DNA of 64,000 nucleotides from Microbispora hainanensis (GTDB taxonomy: Bacteria; Actinomycetota; Actinomycetes; Streptosporangiales; Streptosporangiaceae): contig NZ_VIRM01000007.1 in the NCBI RefSeq assembly GCF_006874475.1, positions 145,271 through 209,270 on the forward strand. Direction: 5' to 3'. This document shows positions 16,627-24,437 of the stretch, one piece after another (position 1 is the first letter of the stretch; each line of letters opens with the position of its first letter). A program made the translations under genes and the position numbers. The notes under the pieces are model-generated. The model saw only the letters and a program-made list of their open reading frames with translations, did no database searches and was not told where the DNA came from.

Positions 16627-17466
16627 CTACAGCGACCTGAGGAAGGCCAGACCGTCCACGGCGAGGGAGTCCTGGCTCGGTGCGAGCGGCCTCCAGATGG
16701 AGGCCGCGGTGGCGATCGTCTGGTTGTGGGCGGTGAAGGATTCGATAACGAGGGGGCCCGCATAGCCCGCTTCACGCAGAGCCTGGGTGAAGGCGGGCCA
16801 GTCGAAGCGGTCGGCGCCTGGTGTGCCCCGATCCGTTCCGCAGACCTGCACATGCGCGATCCGGCCGGCCGCGGCGCGTACGGCCTGCGCCGGATCCTTC
16901 TCCTCGATGTTCATGTGATAGACGTCGAGCGCCAGGCCGCATCCGCCGGGCAATGCCTCGAGAGCCTGCTCGACGGTGTTGAGCAGGCTGGTCTCATAAC
17001 GGTTGAGCGGCTCGACCGCGATGGTCACACCGCGCTCGCCCGCGTAGTCGGCCACGGGTTGCAGGTTGTTCCGGAGCTCGGCGTAGATCGTCCGGCGCTC
17101 GTCGTCCGACATCCGCCAGGTCCTGCCGACGGAGGCGTAGGCGGGCCCGCCGATCACGGGGGAGCCCACGGCCGCCGCCACGTCCACGCAGTGCCGCAGG
17201 TAGTCCTGGGTCTCCTCGACGACCCCGGCCGTGGCCGCCACGAGCTCCCGCCCCGGCGGCATGACCAGCACCACCGATGCCTTCAGCCCGTGCTCGGCCA
17301 GCAGCGCCGCGGCCTTGTGAGGATCCCAGTCGCCGGGCCGCTCCACCGGCAGCTCGATGACGTCGAACCCCCAGGCCGCGACCCGGGGCACCAGGGACGC
17401 GAGATCGTCGTCCGTCAGCGGCGAGACCCACACCCACGTGTTCACTCCGAGAGGGAACGCGCTCAC
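16627..17466 (-). CDS. Sugar epimerase/isomerase of the TIM-barrel D-tagatose/allulose 3-epimerase type
   Basis: A 279-residue cytoplasmic TIM-barrel enzyme. The four metal-binding positions of the family are visible: Glu152 (VEPLNRYE), Asp181 (LDVYHMNIEE), His205 (IAHVQVCG) and Glu242 (VIESF). These enzymes interconvert ketohexoses at C3 or act on related sugar acids and cyclitols. It is the last gene of the ABC sugar-uptake operon; GTG 17466 lies two bases after the stop of the binding-protein gene. It therefore probably acts first on the imported sugar. The substrate is unknown, and no dedicated kinase is encoded beside it. Confidence 0.87.
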   Translation of the reverse strand: MSAFPLGVNTWVWVSPLTDDDLASLVPRVAAWGFDVIELPVERPGDWDPHKAAALLAEHGLKASVVLVMPPGRELVAATAGVVEETQDYLRHCVDVAAAVGSPVIGGPAYASVGRTWRMSDDERRTIYAELRNNLQPVADYAGERGVTIAVEPLNRYETSLLNTVEQALEALPGGCGLALDVYHMNIEEKDPAQAVRAAAGRIAHVQVCGTDRGTPGADRFDWPAFTQALREAGYAGPLVIESFTAHNQTIATAASIWRPLAPSQDSLAVDGLAFLRSL

Positions 17467-17468
17467 CC

Positions 17469-18692
17469 CTACTTACCGCCCCACTTCTCGGGGAATCCCG
17501 GCATCCCCTCGCAGCCGCACAACGCGTAGTGCAGCGGCGGCATGTTCGGCTGCAGGTAGCGGTCGAGGTTCTCCGCCGTGATCTTGGGCTGCGGCAGGTT
17601 CCACGTCTTCGGCACCTCCTCACCCTTGAGGATCTTCAGGGCGGCGATGATCGGTGTGCGCCACTGATAGGTGGGGTACGTGGGAGCGACGGCGGTGAGG
17701 CCGTCGTCCTTCCACTTGCGCAGGAAGTCCTGCTGGTCTTCCCCGGTCATCGGCGGGACGGGCATGCCGGCGTCCTCGAACGCCTCGGCGACGGCCACGG
17801 AGGTGGCTCCCGAGTCCATCCAGACGCCGTCGAGCTTGCCGTGCCGCTGGATGTAGTCGTTGACGATGCCCTTGGCCTTGGCCGCGTCGCCGTCGGTGAA
17901 CTCCACACCGACGACCTGGAGGCCGCTGGCGTCGAAGGCGACCTTCGCCGCCGACCAGCGGGTTTCCAGCACGTCCACCCCGGGGCTGATGCGCAGCGCC
18001 AGGATCTTCCCGCCCGCAGGCACCTTCTCCACGAGGAACTCGGCCGCGTCGGCGCCGAACGCGTAGCCGCCGATGGGCTTGATGAACGTCACCGGGCAGT
18101 CGGTCTCCACGCCCCGGTCGAAGACGATGACCGGGACCTTGCCGCAGGCGCCCTTGACGGCCGGAGTGAGCGTCGCCGTGGTGTTGGGCGAGACGATCAA
18201 CGCGTCGCAGCCCTTGGCCTGCAGCTCGGAGATGTCGGAGATCTGCTTGTCGTCCTTGCCCTCGGCGTCGAGGGCGGTGAGCTCGGAGATCTCCTTGTGC
18301 AACGCCACCTCGGCCTGCATGGTCTTCCAGCCGACCTGCCGCCAGGGATTGTCGACCGCCGCGTTGGAGAAGCACAGGTGGTAGGGCCCGTCCTTCTTGT
18401 ACTCGGCGGTGGACACCATCTGCGGCGCGATGGCCTGCTCCCAGGGCTTGTCCGCCGGTCCCTCCGCCGTCTGCGAGCGCATCGCGAGCTGAGCGTCGTA
18501 GTCGGCCTGGACGAAGAACTTGGACTGCTCCCCGGTTCCCGAGGCCGGCGCCGTCGAAGCGGCCGCGGTCTGCGCGGCGCCGGCGCCCGTGTCGGCGGCT
18601 GTTGTGGTGCTGGGCTTGTCGCTGGTGCAGCCGCCGACGGCGAACACCGTCAGAGCCGCGGCGGCGAGGATGAGCGGTCTACGAAACCGCAT
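17469..18692 (-). CDS. Sugar ABC transporter substrate-binding lipoprotein
   Basis: A 407-residue lipoprotein with lipobox VGGC, an extended Thr/Ala-rich linker (about residues 25-55), and a two-lobe periplasmic binding fold of the ribose/LacI type (CFSNAAVDNPWRQVGWKTMQ; DALIVSPNTTATLTPAV; IVFDRGV). The probable sugar-stacking and polar residues are in these loops. The C-terminus has an unusual Cys pair (HYALCGCEGMPG). ATG 18692 has AAGGAG upstream, inside the end of the permease gene (14-base overlap). It delivers the substrate to the two permeases encoded just before it. Confidence 0.9.
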   Translation of the reverse strand: MRFRRPLILAAAALTVFAVGGCTSDKPSTTTAADTGAGAAQTAAASTAPASGTGEQSKFFVQADYDAQLAMRSQTAEGPADKPWEQAIAPQMVSTAEYKKDGPYHLCFSNAAVDNPWRQVGWKTMQAEVALHKEISELTALDAEGKDDKQISDISELQAKGCDALIVSPNTTATLTPAVKGACGKVPVIVFDRGVETDCPVTFIKPIGGYAFGADAAEFLVEKVPAGGKILALRISPGVDVLETRWSAAKVAFDASGLQVVGVEFTDGDAAKAKGIVNDYIQRHGKLDGVWMDSGATSVAVAEAFEDAGMPVPPMTGEDQQDFLRKWKDDGLTAVAPTYPTYQWRTPIIAALKILKGEEVPKTWNLPQPKITAENLDRYLQPNMPPLHYALCGCEGMPGFPEKWGGK

Positions 18693-19620
18693 GGGCGTCT
18701 CCTTTTACTTTCGGGGCGTCGAGGAAGGGAAGACGGATGGCTCCGGCCGCTACGGCGGCGATGAGGATGACGCCCTGCACGGTGAACTTCAGCGCCCCGG
18801 AGACGCCGTACAGGTTGAGCAGGGTGAACAAGGCCTCCAGGGTGAACGCCCCGGCCATCGCGGCGACGACCGTGCCGCGGCCGCCGCCGAGGACGACGCC
18901 GCCCAGGACGACCGCGGTGATCGCCTGGAATTCCAGTCCCTGGCCGACCTGGGCGGACACTCCGGCGAACCCGCCGAGCAGGATTCCGGCCACCGCGGCG
19001 GACAGGCCGGAGAGAGTGAAGGCGATGATCCTCACCCTGGTGACCCGTACGCCGGACAGGGCGGCCGCGCGCTCGTTGTCGCCGACGGCGATGAGCGTCC
19101 TGCCGAAGTTCGCCCGCATCAGCACCACGGCCGCGACCGCGACGACCACGAGGATGAGCACGGCCCAGCCGGTCTGCCTGCCGAACATGCGGAAGGCCTG
19201 GGAGAGCGCGCCGCGCGGCGCGCCGCCCGTCCACAGGAAGACCGCGCCGGACAGCACGAGCATCATGCCGAGCGTGGTGATGAACGACGGCACGCGGAGG
19301 AGGGTCGTCACCGCACCGTTGACCAGACCGACGACCAGGCCGAGAACGATCAGCAGGGCCAGCACCGGCCAGGTCGCCGCCTCGTCCCCGTCGATCAGGC
19401 GGGCGGCGACGACCACCTCGACGGTCACCAGCGATCCGACCGACAGGTCGAACTCGCCGGCGACGATCACCAGGTACTGCCCGGCGGCGAGGATGACCAG
19501 CGGCGCGGCGCGCCTGACGAAGGAGAGGAACCCGGCAGGCTCGATGAAGAACGGGTTGACGATCGCGATGGCGGCCAGCAGCACCGCCAGCACCACGAGA
19601 ATCGGCAGCGCACGCCTCAC
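18679..19620 (-). CDS. Sugar ABC transporter permease (RbsC-like), second copy
   Basis: A 313-residue permease of the ribose/galactose class with eight to ten membrane segments and the family signatures GEFDLSVGSL and GGVVLGGGRGTVVAAMAGA. GTG 19620 overlaps the stop of the preceding permease (GTGA) and has AAGGAGG upstream. Together with that permease it probably forms a heterodimeric channel. Similar in layout to MglC/RbsC, which usually work as homodimers, so paired permeases are a recognised variant in this class. Confidence 0.92.
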   Translation of the reverse strand: MRRALPILVVLAVLLAAIAIVNPFFIEPAGFLSFVRRAAPLVILAAGQYLVIVAGEFDLSVGSLVTVEVVVAARLIDGDEAATWPVLALLIVLGLVVGLVNGAVTTLLRVPSFITTLGMMLVLSGAVFLWTGGAPRGALSQAFRMFGRQTGWAVLILVVVAVAAVVLMRANFGRTLIAVGDNERAAALSGVRVTRVRIIAFTLSGLSAAVAGILLGGFAGVSAQVGQGLEFQAITAVVLGGVVLGGGRGTVVAAMAGAFTLEALFTLLNLYGVSGALKFTVQGVILIAAVAAGAIRLPFLDAPKVKGDAHAVS

Positions 19621-20615
19621 GTCCGCCTCCTTCCGGCCAGGCCCGTACGGCGGGCGTAAACGGCGACGGCGACGACGATCACCACGCCTCGCACGACGTC
19701 CTTGAAGAAGGAGTTCACTTCCAGTTGGTTGAACACGCTGTCCAGGACGGCGAGCAGCAGCACGCCGCCCACGGTGCCCGCGACCCCGCCTCTGCCCCCG
19801 GCCAGCGCGGTGCCGCCGAGGACGACGGCGGCGATGGACTCGAGGTCGTATCCGCCGTCGGTTCCCACGGTCGGGGCTCCGGCGCCGAGCCTGCTGGCCA
19901 GCAGCAGTCCCGCGATGCCGGCACAGAGTGAGCACAGCACGTGCGTGACGACGATCACCCGGTCGGTGCGGATGCCGGACAACCTGGCGACCTCGACGTC
20001 ACCGCCGACGGCGTACACCCGGTAGCCGTATTTGGTCCGTCTGAGCAGGAACCAGGCGACGAGCGCGACCGCGGCCCAGAGCAACGCCGAGACGGGAACG
20101 GGGCCCAGCCGGTCGTAGCCAAGGTGCTGGAAGGACTCCGGCACCCGGCCGGCCGGGCCGTCGTAGAGGTCGCTCAGGATGCCCTTGATGATCAGTGAGA
20201 CGCCGAGGGTGGCGATGAACGCGTGCACGCGCAACTTGCTGATCATCAGGCCGTTGACCAGCCCGACCAGTGCGCTCACTCCCATGACGGCGCCGACCGC
20301 GAGCACGATGTTGGAGTCCTGGCCCGCCATGGTCACCGCCGCGACCAGCGAGGTGAGGCTGATCAGATAGGCGACCGACAGGTCGAGGGATCCCGCCATG
20401 ATGGCCAGCGTCTGGCCTACCGCGACGATCCCGAGCGCGGCCGAGCGCTGCTGCACCCCGACGACGGTCTCCATCGTGAGGAACTGGCCACCGTCCACGG
20501 CCACCAGCGCCCAGCCCACGAGGATCACGCCGGCCAGTGCCAGGAAGACGACACTCGTGGGGTTCGCCAGCGCCGCGAACCTGGTCCTGCTGCCGGCGAG
20601 CACGTTCGGGGTCAT
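19617..20615 (-). CDS. Sugar ABC transporter permease (RbsC-like), first copy
   Basis: A 332-residue permease of the same class as its downstream neighbour: GSLDLSVAYLISL, LRVHAFIATLGVSLI and LGGTALAGGRGGVAGTVGGVLL are the recognisable stretches. ATG 20615 overlaps the stop of the ATPase gene (ATGA). An upstream extension to 20879 is in another gene's coding region and is rejected. It forms the membrane channel with the permease that follows. Confidence 0.92.
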   Translation of the reverse strand: MTPNVLAGSRTRFAALANPTSVVFLALAGVILVGWALVAVDGGQFLTMETVVGVQQRSAALGIVAVGQTLAIMAGSLDLSVAYLISLTSLVAAVTMAGQDSNIVLAVGAVMGVSALVGLVNGLMISKLRVHAFIATLGVSLIIKGILSDLYDGPAGRVPESFQHLGYDRLGPVPVSALLWAAVALVAWFLLRRTKYGYRVYAVGGDVEVARLSGIRTDRVIVVTHVLCSLCAGIAGLLLASRLGAGAPTVGTDGGYDLESIAAVVLGGTALAGGRGGVAGTVGGVLLLAVLDSVFNQLEVNSFFKDVVRGVVIVVAVAVYARRTGLAGRRRT

Positions 20616-22057
20616 GCGGACACCTCGCCCGCGGCCAGGCTCATGATGGCCTCCTCTGAGGAGCCCGCGGGAAGGGTGCCCGCGATGCGGCCCTCCCGGA
20701 GCACGACGATGCGGTCGCTCATGCCGATCAGCTCGGGCAGCTCGGAGGAGATCATCATGATCGCCATGCCGTCTTCGGCCAGCTCGCGCATCAGGTCGTG
20801 GATCGCCGCCTTGGCGCCCACGTCGACCCCCCGGGTGGGCTCGTCGAACAGGAGCACCTTGGGGGCGACGGTCATCCACTTGGCGAGCACGACCTTCTGC
20901 TGGTTGCCACCGGACAGGTAGCGAACCTCCTGCTCCTCGCGGGGCGGCGTGAGCCGTACACGTTCCAGCAGGTCCCGCACCCCGCTGCGGCGAGCGCCGC
21001 GGCCTATCGCGCGGGTCACGAGAAGGGCGTTGTCGCGCACCGACTGGCGCAGGGCCAGGCCCTCGCTCTTGCGGTCCTCGGTCACCAGGCCGATGCCGGC
21101 ACGGATCGCCTGGCGGACCGAGCGCGGGCGCACCGGCGTCATCTCGCCCCGGGTGAACGGCTCGGCGCCGAACAGGGCCTTGGCCAGCTCCGATCGGCCG
21201 GATCCCTGCAGCCCGGCGATGCCGACGATCTCTCCCGCGTTCAGCTTCAGGTCGATGTCGTGCAGCCGGTCGGTGCCGCCACCGGTGACCTGGAGCCGTG
21301 TCTCCCCGACCGAGGTGGAGCGTGGCGGGAAGTAACCGTTCAGATCGCGCCCGACCATGAGGCGGACCAGGTCCTCGGAGGTGACGTCCTCGGTGGCGAC
21401 CGTGGTGACCAGCCTGCCGTCCTTGATGACCGTCACGTGATCGCTGAGGTCGAACACCTCGCGCAGCCGGTGAGAGATGTAGAGCACGGCGATGCCTCGC
21501 TCCTGCAGGCGCCGCACCAGCCGGTAGAGCAGTTCCACTTCGTGCTCGGCGAGCGCGGCGGTGGGCTCGTCCATCACCACGATCCGGGCATCGAGCGACA
21601 GCGCCTTGACGATCTCCACGACCTGCTGCTGAGCGACCGACAGGCGCTTGACCGGCTGCCGGGGGCCGAAGGAGTCCTCACCCAGTTCGGCGAGCAGCCG
21701 GGCGGTCGCGGTGTCCATCGCGGTCCGGTCGACCAGGCCGCGCCGTATCGGTTCCCTGCCGAGGAAGACGTTCTCGGACACGGTCCGCTCGGGCAGCAGG
21801 TTGAACTCCTGGTAGATGATCGCCACGCCGGCGCGCTGGGCGTCCAGCGGATGGCCGAACGATACGCGCCGGCCGTCGATCTCGATCGTTCCCTCGTCGT
21901 GTTGGTGGACTCCGGCGAGGATCTTCATGAGCGTGGACTTGCCCGCTCCGTTCTCCCCCACGATCGCGTGGACCTCGCCCGGCGCGACCGCAAGGTCGAC
22001 GCCGGACAACACCCGGACGCCGAAGAAGCTCTTGCCGATGCCCGTCATGGTCAGCAT
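20612..22057 (-). CDS. Sugar ABC transporter ATPase with two nucleotide-binding domains (RbsA/MglA-like)
   Basis: A 481-residue duplicated ATPase. Domain 1: Walker A GENGAGKST, degenerate signature LSVAQQQ, Walker B VVMDEP. Domain 2 has the divergent Walker A GLQGSGRSE typical of RbsA/MglA, signature LSGGNQQK, and Walker B LLFDEPTRGVDVGA. It energises uptake of the sugar bound by the lipoprotein encoded three genes later. It is the first gene of the operon; ATG 22057 has a GGAG about eight bases upstream. The 220-base leader before it holds no obvious structured element. Confidence 0.95.
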   Translation of the reverse strand: MLTMTGIGKSFFGVRVLSGVDLAVAPGEVHAIVGENGAGKSTLMKILAGVHQHDEGTIEIDGRRVSFGHPLDAQRAGVAIIYQEFNLLPERTVSENVFLGREPIRRGLVDRTAMDTATARLLAELGEDSFGPRQPVKRLSVAQQQVVEIVKALSLDARIVVMDEPTAALAEHEVELLYRLVRRLQERGIAVLYISHRLREVFDLSDHVTVIKDGRLVTTVATEDVTSEDLVRLMVGRDLNGYFPPRSTSVGETRLQVTGGGTDRLHDIDLKLNAGEIVGIAGLQGSGRSELAKALFGAEPFTRGEMTPVRPRSVRQAIRAGIGLVTEDRKSEGLALRQSVRDNALLVTRAIGRGARRSGVRDLLERVRLTPPREEQEVRYLSGGNQQKVVLAKWMTVAPKVLLFDEPTRGVDVGAKAAIHDLMRELAEDGMAIMMISSELPELIGMSDRIVVLREGRIAGTLPAGSSEEAIMSLAAGEVSA

Positions 22058-22367
22058 CGGGTCTACTCCGCCGCGGGAACGGAAGAGAGAAAGGCCTCAC
22101 GGATTCGCGTGGGGTGGTCACCCGCGGAGGCGAAGTAAGCAAGGGCCCGGCCAATGCCGCACTGCCGGGCTCTCTGGATTCTCGGCTCGGGCACGCCGTT
22201 AATACAGGTCATAAACTCGCTCCCGGCCCGGCACCCTGTCTGAGAGTGTCAGAACTTTAGGTGCGCCGCTACATAGTGCCGTGAGCGTATACACGACTTA
22301 TGACTTTGGTCAAGCAAAAGGGGCATAGGGTAAAACATAAGGAAACGTCGAGTAGTAAGGAGCGCCA
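22058..22367. promoter_or_regulatory. 310-base divergent control region of the sugar operon and ROK gene
   Basis: This stretch is visibly richer in A/T than its surroundings. On the minus strand TTGACC (22313-22308) and TATACG (22291-22286) form a -35/-10 pair 16 bases apart for the sugar operon. An inverted repeat, TCTGA-N5-TCAGA (22239-22253), lies downstream of it where a repressor would block transcription, so it is a candidate ROK operator. No gene is visible inside. Confidence 0.5.
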
Positions 22368-23543
22368 GTGGCTCAGGGCATGCCCGGCGGGACCGGAGCG
22401 GGAGCACTCCTGTCGATCCTGCGTGACGGGCGGGCGCGTACCCGCGCTGAGCTGGTCCAGCTCACTGGTCTGTCAAGAAGCGCGGTGTCCCAGCGGATCG
22501 ACGCTCTGCTGCACCAGCGCCTGATCCTGCCCGCCGAGGACACGACCCCATCGGGCGGCAGGCCCGCCACCGCCTTCTCCTTCCACCGTGCGGCCCGCAT
22601 CGTGCTCGCCGCCGACCTCGGCGTCACCCACGCCAGGATCGCCGCCAGCGACCTGGGTGGAGCGGTCCTGGCGGAACGTGCCGCCGACCTGCCCATCGAC
22701 CGCGGACCTGAGCCGACGTTGGGCTGGGTTCTCGACACCTTCCGCGAACTGCTCGCCGAGTGCGGCCGCCCGGCGTCGGACGTGTGCGGAGTCGGCGTCG
22801 GCCTCCCCGGCCCTGTGGACCACGCGAGCGGCACGGCGGTCAGCCCACCGATCATGCCGGGCTGGGACGGCTTCCCCGTACCCGGCTGGCTCGGCGAGCG
22901 GCTCGGCGTTCCGGTGCTCGTCGACAACGACGTGAACATCATGACGCTGGGCGAGCACTGGGCCGTCCACCCCGAGGTCGAGCATCTGATCTTCGTCAAG
23001 GCGGGCACCGGCATCGGCTGTGGCATCATCGCCGGACGCCGGCTGCATCGCGGCGCCCGAGGCGCTGCGGGGGATATCGGCCACATTCGCATACCCACCA
23101 TCGACCAGGTGCAGTGCCGCTGCGGCTACGCCGGCTGCCTGGAGGCCGTGGCCGGCGGCGCGGCCCTGGCCGCCCGCCTCCGCGACGCGGGGCTTGACGT
23201 CGCCGACGGCCGGGATGTCGTCCGTCTCACCAAGGAAGGCAATCCCCTTGCCATCCGCCTCGTCCGGCAGGGCGGCAGAGAGGTCGGCAGCGCGCTCGCC
23301 TCGATCGTCAACTTCTTCAACCCCACCATGATCGTGATCGGCGGCGACCTGGTCGAAGCGGGCGATCACCTTTTGGCGGGCGTCCGCGAAATGATTTACG
23401 GCCGCTCGTTGCCACTGGCCACCCAGAGTCTCAGCATCCGTGCGAGCAAACTCGGTGACCGGGCGGGCGTCACCGGCGCCGCTGTCATGGTCATCGAGCG
23501 CATCCTGGATCCGGAAACCGTCGACCGGTCATTTACCACGTGA
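22368..23543 (+). CDS. ROK-family transcriptional regulator (NagC/XylR type) of the sugar operon
   Basis: A 391-residue repressor. An N-terminal winged helix-turn-helix (TRAELVQLTGLSRSAVSQRI, about residues 25-50) is followed by a ROK sugar-binding domain with the zinc motif CRCGYAGCLE. The catalytic ExGH of sugar kinases is replaced by DIGH, so it should bind but not phosphorylate the sugar. GTG 22368 has AAGGAG upstream. It is divergent from the ABC/epimerase operon, which it most likely represses until the imported sugar or its epimer binds. A strong terminator follows. Confidence 0.92.
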   Translation: MAQGMPGGTGAGALLSILRDGRARTRAELVQLTGLSRSAVSQRIDALLHQRLILPAEDTTPSGGRPATAFSFHRAARIVLAADLGVTHARIAASDLGGAVLAERAADLPIDRGPEPTLGWVLDTFRELLAECGRPASDVCGVGVGLPGPVDHASGTAVSPPIMPGWDGFPVPGWLGERLGVPVLVDNDVNIMTLGEHWAVHPEVEHLIFVKAGTGIGCGIIAGRRLHRGARGAAGDIGHIRIPTIDQVQCRCGYAGCLEAVAGGAALAARLRDAGLDVADGRDVVRLTKEGNPLAIRLVRQGGREVGSALASIVNFFNPTMIVIGGDLVEAGDHLLAGVREMIYGRSLPLATQSLSIRASKLGDRAGVTGAAVMVIERILDPETVDRSFTT

Positions 23544-23608
23544 CTTCTGTCAAATCAATGTCTTGTATTCCGCCGCTACAGGAGCCGGACGCGTTCCCCG
23601 GAATATCC

Positions 23609-23637
23609 GGACCACCCCTTCGGCGAAGGGGTGGTCC
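23609..23637. terminator. Rho-independent terminator
   Basis: Arms GGACCACCCCTTC and GAAGGGGTGGTCC match perfectly around the loop GGC, followed on the plus strand by GTTTCCTTTC. It lies between the convergent ROK gene and the WxL-like gene. Confidence 0.9.
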
Positions 23638-23663
23638 GTTTCCTTTCTGCTCCAGGCGCCGGT

Positions 23664-24305
23664 TCAGGACTGGTTGAAAAGCGACAGGGTGATGGTGGAG
23701 TGGTATTCGCCGGCGGCGACGTCGACCGGAGTGCGCAGGGCCAGATCGGCGTTGACCTCCGAAGTGCCGATCTCCTCCGCGGAGTTCGCGATCGACACGA
23801 GCAGCTCCTGGCCCGCCAGGCCCACGGCCGGAGCCTCGCTGCCATCGGAGATGACGCTGGAGACCGGCTCACCGGCCGCCACCGCACCGGTGGAGGAGTC
23901 GCTCAGCAGGCGAGGCTTCCACCCCAGGTATTCCGGGCCGATGGTCTTGCCCGGGTCGTCGGCCGCGACGAACTGGCCGGCCTGGCCGACGACCGCCCAG
24001 TATTCGCCGTCGGGGATCTCCTCGGGGGTGCGGGTGTCGGTCACGGTCACGGTGGGCAGGGTGCCGGTGAACTGGCGGGCGGCGGCGTCCGATCCGTTCT
24101 CCTCCAGCGACACCCCGCTGTTGTCGGCCACCGTCATCGACAGCTGTCCGGGCGTGGTGGTGGGCTCGATGTTCACCGACACGTCGATGCCGTCGCCAGA
24201 GCCGTCGCCGGGTCCGTCGGCCGCCATCGCGGGACCGACCACACCCGAAAGCGCCAGGCCGAGCACCGACGCAGCCAGCATCTGGGCGGCTTTCTTGGTC
24301 TTCAC
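23664..24305 (-). CDS. Secreted WxL-domain-like surface protein
   Basis: A 213-residue exported protein. A signal peptide (MLAASVLGLALSGVVGPAMA) is followed by an acidic Gly/Asp linker and a beta-rich domain. The ending VAAGEYHSTITLSLF and the internal pattern of alternating Val/Thr strands resemble the WxL-type wall-associated domains of Gram-positive bacteria. GTG 24305 has GGAG eight bases upstream. It lies 132 bases downstream of the large ThuA/dehydrogenase gene in the same direction, separated by a hairpin and a tandem repeat. A surface-binding partner role for that protein is inference. Confidence 0.65.
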   Translation of the reverse strand: MKTKKAAQMLAASVLGLALSGVVGPAMAADGPGDGSGDGIDVSVNIEPTTTPGQLSMTVADNSGVSLEENGSDAAARQFTGTLPTVTVTDTRTPEEIPDGEYWAVVGQAGQFVAADDPGKTIGPEYLGWKPRLLSDSSTGAVAAGEPVSSVISDGSEAPAVGLAGQELLVSIANSAEEIGTSEVNADLALRTPVDVAAGEYHSTITLSLFNQS

Positions 24306-24339
24306 GTGATGACTCCATCTTTTGGGAGGCGGGGGGTGC

Positions 24340-24371
24340 GGGGCCGGCCGATCGTCGGGCCGGCCGGCCCC
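24340..24371 (-). terminator. Hairpin between the ThuA-fusion gene and the WxL-like gene
   Basis: Arms GGGGCCGGCCG (24340-24350) and CGGCCGGCCCC (24361-24371) pair perfectly around a 10-base loop. In the minus-strand direction it follows the large secreted-protein gene and precedes the WxL-like gene, so it may be a terminator or a partial read-through attenuator. Confidence 0.6.
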
Positions 24372-24380
24372 GGTCAGTAC

Positions 24381-24436
24381 TGTTCAGCGTGGATTGTTCA
24401 GTGCGGATTGTTCAGTGCGGATTGTTCAGTGCGGCG
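24381..24436. repeat. Four 14-base tandem repeats just after the ThuA-fusion stop codon
   Basis: TGTTCAGTGCGGAT recurs at 24381, 24395, 24409 and 24423 (two copies exact, the outer copies with small changes). The array ends one base before the stop codon of the minus-strand gene at 24438. It has no coding role and lies between that stop and the hairpin at 24340-24371. Confidence 0.9.
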
Positions 24437-24437
24437 G

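Noticed and set aside
22368..23543. Sugar kinase (ROK)
   Set aside because: The N-terminal helix-turn-helix and loss of the catalytic ExGH motif indicate a regulator.
24381..24436. Possible CRISPR array
   Set aside because: The repeat units are contiguous without spacers and only 14 bases long, and no cas genes are present.
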